Shown here piece after piece: positions 53,666 through 63,273 of a DNA stretch of 64,000 bases. How positions within the stretch are numbered: the stretch's first letter is position 1; every line of letters starts with the position of its first letter. The position numbers and the translations under genes were made by a program. The stretch is taken from contig NZ_LLXZ01000113.1 of the NCBI RefSeq assembly GCF_001440395.1, forward strand, positions 1 through 64,000, written 5' to 3'. Below the pieces are notes generated by a model. It saw nothing but the letters and a program-made list of their open reading frames with translations. It was not told where the DNA came from and made no database searches. This stretch comes from Bradyrhizobium jicamae. Its GTDB lineage: Bacteria > Pseudomonadota > Alphaproteobacteria > Rhizobiales > Xanthobacteraceae.

Positions 53666-54787
53666 ATGCTCGCGCCCCGTTTCCTGCAAATTCACTGGCT
53701 CACATCTTATCCAGCAACGCTGCTCAACCGGGACGATAGCGGTTTGGCTAAACGGGTGCCATTCGGCGATGCAATTCGCACGCGTGTGTCCTCGCAGTGT
53801 CTGAAGCGGCATTGGAGAACCGTAGACGACGAATGGGCGTTGCGGCCTAGCGGACCAGAAATGGCTGTTCGTTCACGCGAGACGACGGAGCAACGCATTC
53901 TTCCCGCTATGCAACAGGCCGGTGCCGGAACTCTGGAGGTGATCACAGCAACGGTCACTGCGATAGCCGAACAGCTGTATGGCGACAAGGCTTCTGAGCG
54001 ATCAAAACGCCTGGCCCTACTGCTTGGTGAACCCGAGATTAGATACCTTTCTGGTAAAGCAATTGAGATTGGCAAAGCCGCTAACGACTCGGCAAACGTG
54101 GTGAAAAAATTACTCAGGAAAGAAAAGAGTAATCTGGCTGCGCTTCGCCAGCGATGTGTTCTTGAAGCAGCGCTTGAGGCGGCGCTCTTCGGTCGCGTGG
54201 TCACATCCGACCCCGAAGCTATCGCAGATGCCGCGATTCACGTCGCGCACGCTTTCACCGTCCATGGTGCGGCATCCGAGACTGACAAGGTGGTCGACGA
54301 TCTGACGCGTGAAGCCGGGGAAGCTGGAACAGCTGACCTTTTTGATACAGAGCTGACCGCGGGGCTATTCTATGGCTACGTGGTTGTCGACATCCCTCTA
54401 CTTATCTCGAATGTCGGAGATGAAGCTGGGATCGGCGGCAGAGTGGTCGAACATCTAATTCACCTAATTGCCAAGGTCTCGTCCGGGGCCACAAAGGGCT
54501 CCACAGCTCCTTACAGTTACGCCGAGATGATGCTGGTTGAGGCCGGCCATCGGCAACCGCGCACACTGGCAAATGCGTTTCGCCAGCCTGTGAAGGCACT
54601 GTCGAGCGCGGCGGTAGCTGCGCTGTCCAATCACATGAAGAGGGTCGACCGAACTTATGGATTACATGAGACCAGGCAGCACCTCTCGATTGACGGGGCC
54701 GCGTTGTCGGGATCAACCCTCGTTTCGCTGAACGATCTTGCCGCATTCGCGCGCGGGATCGTCGCTGCCGCGCGAGCGAGGGCTTGA
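53666..54787 (+). CDS. cas7e: Cas7e (Cse4/CasC), orphan type I-E subunit
   Basis: A 373-residue protein of the Cas7e family, the backbone subunit of the type I-E Cascade complex that wraps crRNA. The family start F-L-Q-I-H-W-L-T-S-Y-P-A-T-L-L-N-R-D-D is at 6-24, followed by F-G-D-A-I-R-T-R-V-S-S-Q-C-L-K-R-H-W-R near 33-51. Both halves of the domain and the C-terminal N-D-L-A-A-F are present and the frame is uninterrupted. A broken cas5e follows within 6 bases, as expected from the normal cas7-cas5 order. No cas3, cas8e, cas11, cas6e, cas1, cas2 or repeat array is in the window, so it cannot act as a complete system here. Confidence 0.88.
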   Translation: MLAPRFLQIHWLTSYPATLLNRDDSGLAKRVPFGDAIRTRVSSQCLKRHWRTVDDEWALRPSGPEMAVRSRETTEQRILPAMQQAGAGTLEVITATVTAIAEQLYGDKASERSKRLALLLGEPEIRYLSGKAIEIGKAANDSANVVKKLLRKEKSNLAALRQRCVLEAALEAALFGRVVTSDPEAIADAAIHVAHAFTVHGAASETDKVVDDLTREAGEAGTADLFDTELTAGLFYGYVVVDIPLLISNVGDEAGIGGRVVEHLIHLIAKVSSGATKGSTAPYSYAEMMLVEAGHRQPRTLANAFRQPVKALSSAAVAALSNHMKRVDRTYGLHETRQHLSIDGAALSGSTLVSLNDLAAFARGIVAAARARA

Positions 54788-54792
54788 GTCTT

Positions 54793-55330
54793 ATGCCGGC
54801 GTTTCTCATTCTTCGGTTGGCGGCGCTGATGTCGTCGGCTGCGAGGCGATTGACGCAAACGGGCCGACACGGACTTTCCAGATGCCTCGATGTTGACTGA
54901 CCTTTCGGCAATGCGCTGGGCCATTCCCGCAACGAAGGGACCGGCTAACCTTTGCTGCGCGTATCGACCGGGTCGGCCATGACTTGCGCGATTTTATGAA
55001 CAGATGAGGGCTGGACAACCCCAGACAAACCAGGGGGAGGCACCCGCGGTGAGAGAACCTACTATAGCCCGCATCCGCTTTCGCCATTACCGCGCCGATG
55101 CGGCGCTGACACTCGTGGCGCGCCGCGCCCGTACCGGACGTGGCCAGAGCCCGACTAAGTCGAGGCTTTTGCCAGATCTAGGTTGTGTGTTGCGAGAGCT
55201 TTCGTCGATCCGGGGGAGATAGGGTCCTGCATCAATGTATAGGTGCGGACCCGTCCCGCCACGCTTTGAGAACGCTTGCTTGACGATACCTGCTTCGCCT
55301 TCTGGCTGTCATCAACTCACGCTGTGCGCG
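54793..55330 (+). pseudogene. decayed cas5e
   Basis: Starts M-P-A-F-L-I-L-R-L, the usual Cas5e opening, 6 bases after cas7e. The next block reads in another frame (A-I-D-A-N-G-P-T-R-T-F). Further on come L-T-F-A-A-R-I-D-R-V-G-H-D-L-R-D-F and R-H-Y-R-A-D-A-A-L-T-L-V-A, each a conserved Cas5e piece in its own frame. At least three frameshifts and several stops inactivate it. The C-terminal end merges into unrelated DNA near 55.3 kb. Confidence 0.75.
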
Positions 55331-55459
55331 TGTCCAGCGATGGACCCAGTCCGCCAAGGTTTGGCCGAACCTTCAGAAGATGCCCTGCGAAATAGAACAG
55401 ATCGTTTTCACGGCTCTCGGCGTGATCCAACGGCCTGAATGCCCCGCTGATCCAGCCCG

Positions 55460-55879
55460 TCACGATAGCGCCCCGATCCGCGCGAACAACATCGCTGCTT
55501 CGGATGGTCCAAGTCCAACAACGCCTACGAAGCTTGCCGGTGGCATCGGAATCTCCTGGTTGGTCGGTTTCCAGAGATGGAGACAATACCGGCTGTTATT
55601 CACGTATTGCGAATGAGGCGGATGCAGTTGCATCACACATTCCTCTTCATCCCAAAATAGGTCTTTGACGAAGCACATCTCTTCCCAATTCGGACAACGC
55701 CGCGGCGTCGAGACGGAGACATGCTCCCACCCTGGCCGGACAAATCCGATGATCTTGAGTTTACAGCCGCAAGGCCCTTGCACAAAGAAGAGACCGCGAG
55801 GACCCGAACCCGGCGGGCTGGCGGACTGGCCATGTCGTACGCGGCCGGTCTCGAGTTTTTCTCCTATTTGCGCTCTCAC
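55460..55879 (-). CDS. DUF7694-like phage-type protein
   Basis: A 139-residue protein. The core (about 40-125) has W-E-H-V-S-V-S, C-P-N-W-E-E-M-C-F-V-K-D-L-F-W-D-E-E-E and M-Q-L-H-P-P-H-S-Q-Y-V-N. It ends with L-H-L-W-K-P and I-P-M-P-P-A-S-F-V-G. This pattern occurs in small uncharacterised phage proteins (DUF7694). GTG start overlaps the upstream gene's stop as GTGA. Intact. It sits in a two-gene leftward operon, the only visible prophage-like genes in this part. Confidence 0.68.
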   Translation of the reverse strand: MRAQIGEKLETGRVRHGQSASPPGSGPRGLFFVQGPCGCKLKIIGFVRPGWEHVSVSTPRRCPNWEEMCFVKDLFWDEEECVMQLHPPHSQYVNNSRYCLHLWKPTNQEIPMPPASFVGVVGLGPSEAAMLFARIGALS

Positions 55880-56247
55880 GCGCCCTCCTCCGCCTCGCCG
55901 ACACTTTTGAAATCCACGTAGATCACGTTGTCCTCGGACTTCCTTATCGCCTTCAGCGAGGGCTGTTGCGCAATGTCCGAGTACCGTCCTTCGGCTTCCA
56001 TTATCTTCTGGAGCTCGAGCAGCCCACTAAGCAAACCGTAGATGTAGATCATCTCCTCTTTCTCCGCTACCAATGCCTGTAGGCCCACGTGGCCAAGCGT
56101 CTGTTTCCGATGAGCAAGCTCAGCACTCCCACCGGCGGAACAGTCTTTCCATCTCCTTCTTTGCATCATTGAATGCGTCAGCTCCGCACGCATCTGCTCG
56201 ATCTGGTCACGAAACGATTCCTCAGGCAGGGTTTTGGGTTTCAGCAT
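55876..56247 (-). CDS. hypothetical helical phage-type protein
   Basis: A 123-residue charged protein, mostly helical (E-S-F-R-D-Q-I-E-Q-M-R-A-E-L, A-L-V-A-E-K-E-E-M-I-Y-I-Y-G-L-L-S-G-L-L-E-L-Q), ending in a strand-like N-V-I-Y-V-D-F-K. No family recognised. ATG 56247 is chosen over a GTG at 56298 because the conserved-looking part begins there and AAGGGG lies ~11 bases before it. Its stop overlaps the start of the DUF7694-like gene, so they are co-translated. Confidence 0.58.
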   Translation of the reverse strand: MLKPKTLPEESFRDQIEQMRAELTHSMMQRRRWKDCSAGGSAELAHRKQTLGHVGLQALVAEKEEMIYIYGLLSGLLELQKIMEAEGRYSDIAQQPSLKAIRKSEDNVIYVDFKSVGEAEEGA

Positions 56248-56612
56248 CAGATTTTTCCCCTTTTTCTGGTTACGCGCGGCTTCGTCCCGCAGTTCCACAG
56301 CGGTCTACCTCGCGACGGCAAGGACTCGACTACCCCCACAGCTGCGCTCGAAGAGCTCCTCTTGCCGCCACTCGCGGCGGCTCAACTTGAGTGAAGCACC
56401 GCCCAGAGCAACGCGGCATGTCCCTCATCGATGGCCGCGAGCCTCGGATCCAGACGTCGCGTGCCAGATCCCCGGATCCCGAACGAAGCGCACCGACTCG
56501 GCGACAGCGGCCGGCAGATAACGCGCGCCGTTGAGCTAACGCAGCTGCGCATCGCGCATTTGCAAGGACCCATGGGTACAAGTTTAGCGTAGTGGCGGCG
56601 TGCTAGATCCTT

Positions 56613-56835
56613 TCACATCGTCAAAGCTTGCTCTGGATTTGCCATCTCAATGGTAATCGCATTGAGGATCTTTGCTCCGTAGTCTGCGTCATGGCTGATG
56701 AAGTGCTTGCGAAGCTCGGCGAGTGATGGGTCCGAAGGCCGCGATCATGCCGGTCCGATGCTGCGTCTCGATGTAGTACTGTTCATCCTTTGCCTTTCGC
56801 TGCTCGCCGAGCCTGAAACAGTGCCAATGCGTCAT
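56613..56835 (-). pseudogene. frameshifted hypothetical gene
   Basis: Leftward frame M-T-H-W-H-C-F-R-L-G-E-Q-R-K-A-K-D-E-Q-Y-Y-I-E-T-Q-H-R-T-G-M-I-A-A-F-G breaks, and the next frame continues P-S-L-A-E-L-R-K-H-F-I-S-H-D-A-D-Y-G-A and A-I-T-I-E-M-A-N-P-E-Q-A to a stop. Joined, it would be about 76 residues. One base was probably lost near 56727. Function unknown. Confidence 0.55.
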
Positions 56836-56967
56836 CTGTGTGGCGGGACTTTGAATTTGCGTTGAGAACCCGAATAGAGCTCGCACTCGGCGCTGCATCA
56901 CCCGGCTGCGCCGCAGCTGTTGAACCGGCGGAAGAGAGTTTCGGATTCGGAGGTGCCCTCCGAAGTG

Positions 56968-57021
56968 CGCGGGTCGGTCGCAGTTTGAATATCATCCTTG
57001 AGGACGTTCTGCTTAAAGCGC
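56968..57021. repeat. 54-bp direct repeat, copy 1
   Basis: Pairs with 57209-57263. The two differ by one inserted T and one base change. Shared: CGCGGGTCGGTCGCAGTTT, then GAATATCATCC and GAGGACGTTCTGCTTAAAGC. Confidence 0.9.
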
Positions 57022-57208
57022 GGAATTATTCGCATCACCTGTGGAACTTTGCCGAGGGGCGGCGCTTTGCGTTTTAGGGTAAAGCAAGTCTTGAGCGCCG
57101 TCCGAGATCATTCGCAAGGCGGACAAAAGGCGTTTAGCTTCAATGGAATCGCTAAGGCGTGGACCGCCAGTAGCGCCAGCGAGATGCGCCCGCTGGGCCG
57201 CACCCGTA

Positions 57209-57263
57209 CGCGGGTCGGTCGCAGTTTTGAATATCATCCGTGAGGACGTTCTGCTTAAAGCGC
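57209..57263. repeat. 55-bp direct repeat, copy 2
   Basis: Second copy, 241 bases downstream of the first. The 1-bp length difference would shift the frame if the region is coding, and no coding sense was found on either strand. Confidence 0.9.
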
Positions 57264-58027
57264 CCTTAGCCAGCGCTCTCGACGAGTCGGCCACGACGCT
57301 GGGTGTCAATGGAGTTGGCCGCGATGCGCCCGGCACCCAAAGCATAACATCGCAAGCAGTCACAGTCTCCACAAAGGCGATTCCGTCGCTGAAAGGGGCA
57401 CGACGTAGCGCGCCGCCAAGGAGAAGCTGCCTTAGGCGCGCTGGTGCCAAGGATTCGGCTCGGCAGCAGAATGCCAACCAATCCGCACGTTTTCGCGAGC
57501 GGCCAATGACTCGTTCTGATCTTGGCTTCTACTTGACGCTCAGTGTAACCCGCCATTTGGCGCAGAGATGTACACGAACATGTCAGGGCCTCCGCGCCGT
57601 ATGGCGCTACGAAGCGATAGCCTTCTGAGCGGGTCGATCATTTCACAGCTCGTATGGCCAACCTCCTTCAAGAACATGAAGATCGAACGAACGTGTTTCT
57701 TCCGTCGATCTGACGGCGAGCCGGTGGCAAGGACGCTGAATTATCAGAGCGACGTCGATCCGCCGCAGGTGCCGACCGCTTGGCGGCAAGAGGTGATCGG
57801 AGCGATTTGCCTTCTATCTTGTGGTACGAGCCGTGTCCGGTTAGCGACGTCGATGTGGGGAACCTAACTACGGGAGCTACACCTTTTCGCCGGCGCCGCG
57901 GCAAACACCAATGTTGCTCTCTCTTCCAACGATGCTTACAGCACTTTCTCGTGCGGCACGCCAATTGCTAAGATAAAAACCACAGCAGCCAAGAGGCGGC
58001 GCGCTGCCCGCTGACCAGGAGTTCACA
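57264..58027. other. degenerate intergenic region
   Basis: Open frames here are long only because the DNA is GC-rich; none is supported. The modA relic starts at the right end. Confidence 0.4.
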
Positions 58028-58790
58028 ATGAGATTTGTCAATACGGCATTGAAGCTGGTCGCAACTGCACAACCGGCTGACATCGATGTCGCAGTCGCCT
58101 CCAACTTCTCCGAACTTACCAAGGAGACCGCCGCAACCATCAAGAACACCCGGTCGCGCGACAGCCTGAGCTTCGGCGCGAATTGCAATACGACCACATC
58201 ACGCAGGCGCGCCATTTCAGATCTTCTCAGCCGACGATGCGCGACCAAAGATGCTCGTCATAGATGGATTCGCCGACGGGAAAGCATCTACACAATCGGA
58301 ACGTTCGTCCTTTGGGAACAAAACTGCGGCACGGTAATTTAAGCGCAAGCTTGTCGATCTACCATCCCGCCGCGACACTTTATGGCTTAGGGGCGATGGA
58401 GACGGAGAGATCGCTCAGCGTTCATGAGGTCATGCGGCCGCGGTCGTCGAGGGCGCGATTGTCACGCGGGCCGATCAATTCGTCAGGCTTGGCTATTGCG
58501 AATTCTGCCTTGTCGCAATGTCCCAATTGGTCGCCTATGAGCCCACCTCGCGCTGCGATAATTCGATCCAATAAGATGCCGCAAGTCGAAGAGCGGCGCC
58601 GACAACGATGGCGCAGGGCTTCATCAATCTTCAGGAAGGGCCGAAGGCTCACGTGATCATCGAGCGCTACGGTTACGTGCTCGAGGACAGAACTGGATCG
58701 CACGGTTGGGCTGACGATCAGGGTCGTCGGCCTGACAATCGCGATCCTAGCGGCACCGGAACGCGTTCGCCTGGCTTAGTGATCTTAACT
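58028..58790 (+). pseudogene. modA-modB relic (molybdate ABC transporter)
   Basis: modA pieces: A-D-I-D-V-A-V-A-S-N-F-S-E (mature start), L-S-F-G-A and, after frameshifts, A-Q-G-F-I-N-L-Q-E-G-P-K-A-H-V-I-I-E-R-Y-G-Y-V (C-terminus of ModA). Directly after, T-I-R-V-V-G-L-T-I-A-I-L-A-A-P-E-R-V-R-L-A in another frame is the first helix of ModB. Multiple frameshifts and an internal deletion. Molybdate uptake supports nitrogenase, which explains why such a gene would be in a symbiosis island. Confidence 0.7.
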
Positions 58791-58833
58791 TTGCTGTGCT
58801 GTGACACAGCCCGAATCGACTAGTCAGGTACGC

Positions 58834-59010
58834 ATGACGCACTTGCGCAAACCAAGACCACGTCTGACCGAAGGTGGTAAATCCGCTCGCGCATCGCGTC
58901 CTGATGCTTCGCAACCACCGAAAACATGGAATTTCTGGCCCGTTGTGCCGATCCTCCTCAGCGCGCTGCTCTGGGCCTGTATCTACTGGGTCGTCCGGGC
59001 GTTCTTATGA
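58834..59010 (+). CDS. small single-pass membrane protein
   Basis: A 58-residue frame with a basic N-terminus (R-K-P-R-P-R-L) and one clear C-terminal membrane helix (F-W-P-V-V-P-I-L-L-S-A-L-L-W-A-C-I-Y-W-V-V). ATG 58834 chosen; a longer GTG start at 58801 is possible. No ribosome site is obvious and no family is known. Confidence 0.4.
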   Translation: MTHLRKPRPRLTEGGKSARASRPDASQPPKTWNFWPVVPILLSALLWACIYWVVRAFL

Positions 59011-59700
59011 GCGAGATGGCGCCGGCAGCAGTCCGAAACTTGCCAGATCTGCACGACGCTCGTGCGTTTGCGGCGCTCATGAAGATGCCTGTGGCGGCCT
59101 GTGTGCCCTTTACCTGAAAGTATTGTTCTCCCAATCCGCTGATCTGGACGTTGGTCTCGATCGCACCGAACCGCAGCATACTGCTGGTCGAAACTGGCGG
59201 CGTGACCACCGCCACATAGCTGTGCTGGCTCAAGACGCGGGCGTCCGAAAGCGCGAGCTTGATCTTAGCCGAACGCGTATCCCCGAACAGCCGGCCGTAA
59301 ATCACTTCCAGCGTGTTGGTGCCCAGATATTGACGTTAGCGAACAAGTTCTGAAGCGGATCGTTCAACTGCCGCCAGGAGTGCGCGAGCGCCGACGGCGG
59401 TGGAATCTGCTTGCTCCTTGCATCACTCCATCTGCTCATCGACGGAGCGACCTAGTCTGAACCCACAGCACAGCAGCCGCCAAGCAACGGGACAACGAAT
59501 CAACAAAAAGAGCAGACTCGCGCGACGCCGTCGCCCAAGCGCCGGTCCCCCGATTACTCTGGTGCGCCCGGACTGCCCCTACGCTCCCGCAGCTTCACAT
59601 GGGAGAATTTCGCAAATGGCACGCCGTGCTTAGAACTGTGACTTGAACCTCTAGTGTGATTCGCGCCATCAATCTATCCGATGCCGACCAGCAAGAATTA

Positions 59701-59739
59701 GCCCGACGCACCTTCTGGTGGAACAGAGATGCGTCGGGC
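59701..59739. terminator. hairpin with GCCCGACGCA arms
   Basis: GCCCGACGCA (59701-59710) pairs with TGCGTCGGGC (59730-59739) across a 19-base loop. The same arms recur at 60860. No T-run follows on either strand here, so this copy may be a damaged terminator. Confidence 0.4.
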
Positions 59740-60854
59740 CACAACCCGGCCTGGTTGGGGCATGGGGGCTGCACATGCCCAAGATCATCCTGCAAATGAT
59801 GTGCCGCGAGAGTATGCGTCCAGCCGGCCGGCCGCAGAGCGACATTGCAGCACGATATAGTGCGCCCATTACCTAGCAAGTGACTGTCGGCCATCAAACA
59901 GCCCTGTCGAGCATCGATCATCGAACCGCCGAGCCAGATCGTTCTATTTTCAACTTCTCGCATCTCATGCGACTCGATGCTCGAGACCGCCAGGCATTCG
60001 CGCGGTCGCAGGTCGCCAGAATCGAGAGCGCCGCGTCGATTTCCGTGTCCAGTCGGCGCGGAAGTGGGGCAGCCAAGCATAATATCGTCCGTAGCGGGCG
60101 GCTCTATTCAATAGCCTTCAGCAGGCAATACGGCAAAAGCGCTGATCCGCAGTTAGGCCTCGCATCCAGAACACCCGGCGGCCCCTGATACGCTGTGGGC
60201 GTACTGGCGCGGAGGCACAAACATTCAGTTTCGCGCAGCTCGTGCATTGTAGTAAAGCGCGAGCTGGACGGGATGATCAGAGTGCCGGTTAGATTCTGCC
60301 AGGGCGCATGACTTCTCCGGCGCCTTCAGCGGATTGTCGATCCACTTGCATCGGACTGGATCGCCACGGGCGCTCGTCGCAACGCATGCAAACGAAAGTA
60401 GGACACGCTTCTTCTTGCTGCAATGCGGACAAAGCCCTCCGTGTTCAAAGATCGGCGCAATTGCATGCCCCTGTTCCGCATTTGGATTCACAACCGCGCT
60501 CGCGATGTACGGAGATTTAAGCCACGCTTTGCATCTTTGGGTCCTCAGGGGTTCTATCGGCAGCAGGCGCCGCGCACCTGCTGCAATCTGGATCGGAAAC
60601 TCTCTGCTGACTGTCCCGGGAATTGCCGATGAGGTTCGAACTCGACTACAACGTTTCCATACTCTGGGAAATCATCCCCACCTTCGTATTCCAGAACTAT
60701 AGAATGAGCTGATTCTTTTGCGCGCGCGGTAATGTCCCAACTCCCTCAATGCGAGTAGAAGTCGCGCCGCTATGTCGATCACCCAACAAACGGCCAAATA
60801 CGGGCTAGACCAATTGATGCGGCTTAGCGTCCATCTCTCGTGCTGAAAAGCATG

Positions 60855-60896
60855 AAAAAGCCCGACGCACGCTGCCGGGTAAGAGGTGCGTCGGGC
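60855..60896 (-). terminator. intrinsic terminator, leftward
   Basis: An 11-bp stem, GCCCGACGCAC (60860-60870) with GTGCGTCGGGC (60886-60896), and TTTTT on the minus strand after the stem (AAAAAG on the plus strand). It would end leftward transcripts from the 61.3 kb gene. Confidence 0.7.
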
Positions 60897-61311
60897 CGGT
60901 GGGGGTATCGGCACGGCCAGCAGATCGTGTCGCCCCCAACCACCTCTAGCAAACGACGTGCCGCTCGGAAGCTACCGATGATCAATAAACAATACAGCCT
61001 CTCAGTGATGAGGTGGCGGGTGTTCCTATCTGAAGGGACAGCGCGCGTCCGGGCAACCTAATCCGGACACAGTTCCGCTATCCGTCTCCCTCCCCGCTTG
61101 AGGTGCCACAGTGTCCTAAACGGCAATCACCAAACCTTCCTCTCCTACCGCTTCGGCGTTTCAAGATAACGGATGAGGTCGGTCGCCCGATGTCCGGGAC
61201 TACAACGTCGATGACGAATTCCTTTGGACTAGCAAGCCGCCGACATGCGAGCAGATCGGCTGATAAGAACCAGCGGAGAGCTTCGCCGCTCCGAGCCCGA
61301 GCTACCTGGTA

Positions 61312-61527
61312 TCAAGAATGACTGGACTCTGCATCCCGATCGTCCCTTAATATCAGCCATTCTTCTGCGCGCCGAGCTAGCCGATCATACTCCTCGGCGA
61401 CCCTAATTAGCCTGTCTCTGGATTTGAGACAGTCGAGCGATTCCGCTTTGGTCCGCGTTGCTTCCGCCCGCTGTCGCCAATGTTTCGGACCGTACGATGG
61501 TTTTTTCAGCTTCATGTAGATGGACAT
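61312..61527 (-). CDS. small helical protein of a Bradyrhizobium-type family
   Basis: A 71-residue protein. The core K-H-W-R-Q-R-A-E-A-T-R-T-K-A-E-S-L, then R-L-I-R-V-A-E-E-Y-D-R-L-A-R-R-A-E-E-W belongs to a group of short uncharacterised proteins very common in Bradyrhizobium genomes (W-R-x-R-A-E-E-x-R ... A-x-x-Y-x-x-L-A-x-R-A). Two amphipathic helices are expected. ATG at 61527 or, 4 codons later, 61515. A terminator lies ~450 bases downstream. Function unknown. Confidence 0.65.
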   Translation of the reverse strand: MSIYMKLKKPSYGPKHWRQRAEATRTKAESLDCLKSRDRLIRVAEEYDRLARRAEEWLILRDDRDAESSHS

Positions 61528-61867
61528 GCAACCGCTGGGCCAAGAACATCCTGGCTCCGTATTAATACGCAGACGGCTACTTCGAGCGACCTCGCAATTC
61601 GACTGCACGTCGCGCAATTCCTTATGATCGCTCATTGAGAGTTGGAGATCCCGACCGCGCTCGCCAACAGTCGACCACGCAGCTTTCGCGACGCCGGCAA
61701 TCACGAACAATCTCCCCCTGCCCGCGAGAGCGCCCGATGACACCTAGAACCGAAATCGCTTCCCTACGATGTGCTAGTGAGAAAAGCCGGGCTATCATGG
61801 AGGACTGCGATTGTTAGCGCTTTAGTCGTTGAGGGGGGCGGAGGCGCCGCTACGAGGGGGTCACACG

Positions 61868-61918
61868 ATGAAGAAGAAGGGGGGCGGTCGTGCCGGTTTT
61901 ATCAGAATGAGAGACTAG
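61868..61918 (+). CDS. possible 16-residue basic peptide
   Basis: ATG to TAG gives M-K-K-K-G-G-G-R-A-G-F-I-R-M-R-D. GAGGGGG ends 7 bases before the ATG, a good ribosome site. So short a frame may be chance, and no processing or export genes adjoin it. Confidence 0.25.
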   Translation: MKKKGGGRAGFIRMRD

Positions 61919-62065
61919 GAATTCGTCCCAACCGGCCGCCCGTACCGCTCGACCACGCCTTTTCTTCAAGACGGGCCCCATTTTCCTCTGCCGTCGCACT
62001 CTCGCTGCGTTGCGAACTCTTGAGTCGTCGACCTACCGCTTCAATCACGATGGCGACAGACGCTC

Positions 62066-62350
62066 ATGCATAAGACGGCCAAGATGCTCTACTCCTACAT
62101 CGCCAGATTGCTATTGGCGATCGGCTTTCCTGCCCTGCTGAAGCAGCCAACGCTGCTGATCATGACTGAACGACGATTATTTTCATGAATGCGAAGAATA
62201 ATCTCGAGGTGGACTCCATCGCCACTTCCGGGCGTCAGCACCACAGCACAACTCATTCTAGTACCCAAGGAACACTACACGACGGATGGTCCGGCGACTT
62301 GAGAGTTTCCGTGAGAAACGGACAGAAGCTACTAGGGTGCACAGCTAGTC
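62066..62350 (+). pseudogene. broken tandem copy of the clostripain-like gene
   Basis: Aligns with 63274-63580: signal-peptide region (L-L-L-A-I-G-F-P-A-L-L in place of F-L-L-A-C-P), then the clear match F-M-N-A-K-N-N-L-E. Later pieces around D-G-W-S-G-D-L-R-V-S-V-R-N-G-Q-K also match W-S-G-V-L-R-F-L-V-K-K-G-Q. Several small deletions shift the frame, and the rest of the gene is missing. A tandem duplication followed by decay of the left copy. Confidence 0.75.
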
Positions 62351-62526
62351 GAAGCGGGAGCGAACGCTGCGCTCGCCTTCGAATATCGCCATACGTACAT
62401 CAACATGGAGACCTGGGCGCTCGACAAAGATCGAAACGATCGCCTATCATCCATCGAACGAGGCCTATTCCTGCAGGCCTTTTTAACGAACGCGTGCAAC
62501 GTCTTATGTTCGACACTCGCACCTGT

Positions 62527-63006
62527 TCAGCGCCGCGATTGTGGTTCCGCAGAGCACCGCGTATAGCTTTCAAAAATGGGGGCGCAGCCGACATTGCGCG
62601 GGAGCCCGCGCGAGCCGATCGGCGGAGGCACCGTACACAGGTTCTTAATGTCCGCGCACATCATGACCGGGTCACAGATAGCGTCGTTGCAAGAGCAGCC
62701 GACGGAGCTGGTCTTGTCGCTGACTTCGCCGAACATCGGATTGGTGAGCACCGACCAGGCGGGCCAGAAGCCGAGATGCTCGATCGGGCGCTGAACCGTC
62801 ATCTTCGTAACGCGCGACGGCACAGGCCGTCGGGGACGTGGATTGTCCTTGATGCCTCGCGTCAAGGCAGGCGTGGTGATCACCATTTCAGACACCGCCG
62901 CAAACATCAAGGCCAAGAGCACCGAGACCAGCCAAACTCGGGCAGCCGACCCGGAGGCGGACGGTTGCCGTGACGTGCAGTCATCAATCGCTTGGATACT
63001 TTTCAT
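62527..63006 (-). CDS. hypothetical cysteine-containing membrane or exported protein
   Basis: A 159-residue leftward frame with one hydrophobic segment near the N-terminus (V-W-L-V-S-V-L-L-A-L-M-F-A-A-V) and eight Cys in the last 60 residues, three close together (G-C-S-C-N-D-A-I-C). It could be a secreted disulfide-bonded protein. It lies antisense between the two clostripain copies. Without a family match this remains a weak call. Confidence 0.35.
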   Translation of the reverse strand: MKSIQAIDDCTSRQPSASGSAARVWLVSVLLALMFAAVSEMVITTPALTRGIKDNPRPRRPVPSRVTKMTVQRPIEHLGFWPAWSVLTNPMFGEVSDKTSSVGCSCNDAICDPVMMCADIKNLCTVPPPIGSRGLPRNVGCAPIFESYTRCSAEPQSRR

Positions 63007-63273
63007 GGCGGCCAGCCGTTATCATAACCGGTTTCCGTTTTCCATTGGGATCAGCTTTTAAAGCGTGCTGATCAAGCGACTGCGATGTTTGTCACCCCAG
63101 AGGGGCTGTTTGAAACGTAACAATGACGTTGGGCTTGCAACAGCCCTCTGATGAGCCGTACGCGCACTATCTATTTCCAAACGCGCCCACTTCTTCTCTG
63201 ACGCCGCGCTGGCACGGTCGTTGCAAACTCCTGGATGAGAGCCATCAACGCAGCCACAATCAACAAAGCGCAT

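Larger units (their letters stand above)
59011..61311. other. 2.3 kb of mostly unreadable DNA with two related hairpins
   Basis: No gene is supported. A leftward frame (58958-59305) has protein-like stretches (E-V-I-Y-G-R-L-F-G-D; A-V-V-T-P-P-V-S-T-S-S-M-L-R-F-G-A) but no known family. A leftward frame at 60225-60491 has C-P-H-C. Otherwise only the two hairpins below. Confidence 0.35.

Noticed and set aside
53002..55330. CRISPR array near cas7e
   Set aside because: No regularly spaced ~28-29-bp repeats can be seen on either side.
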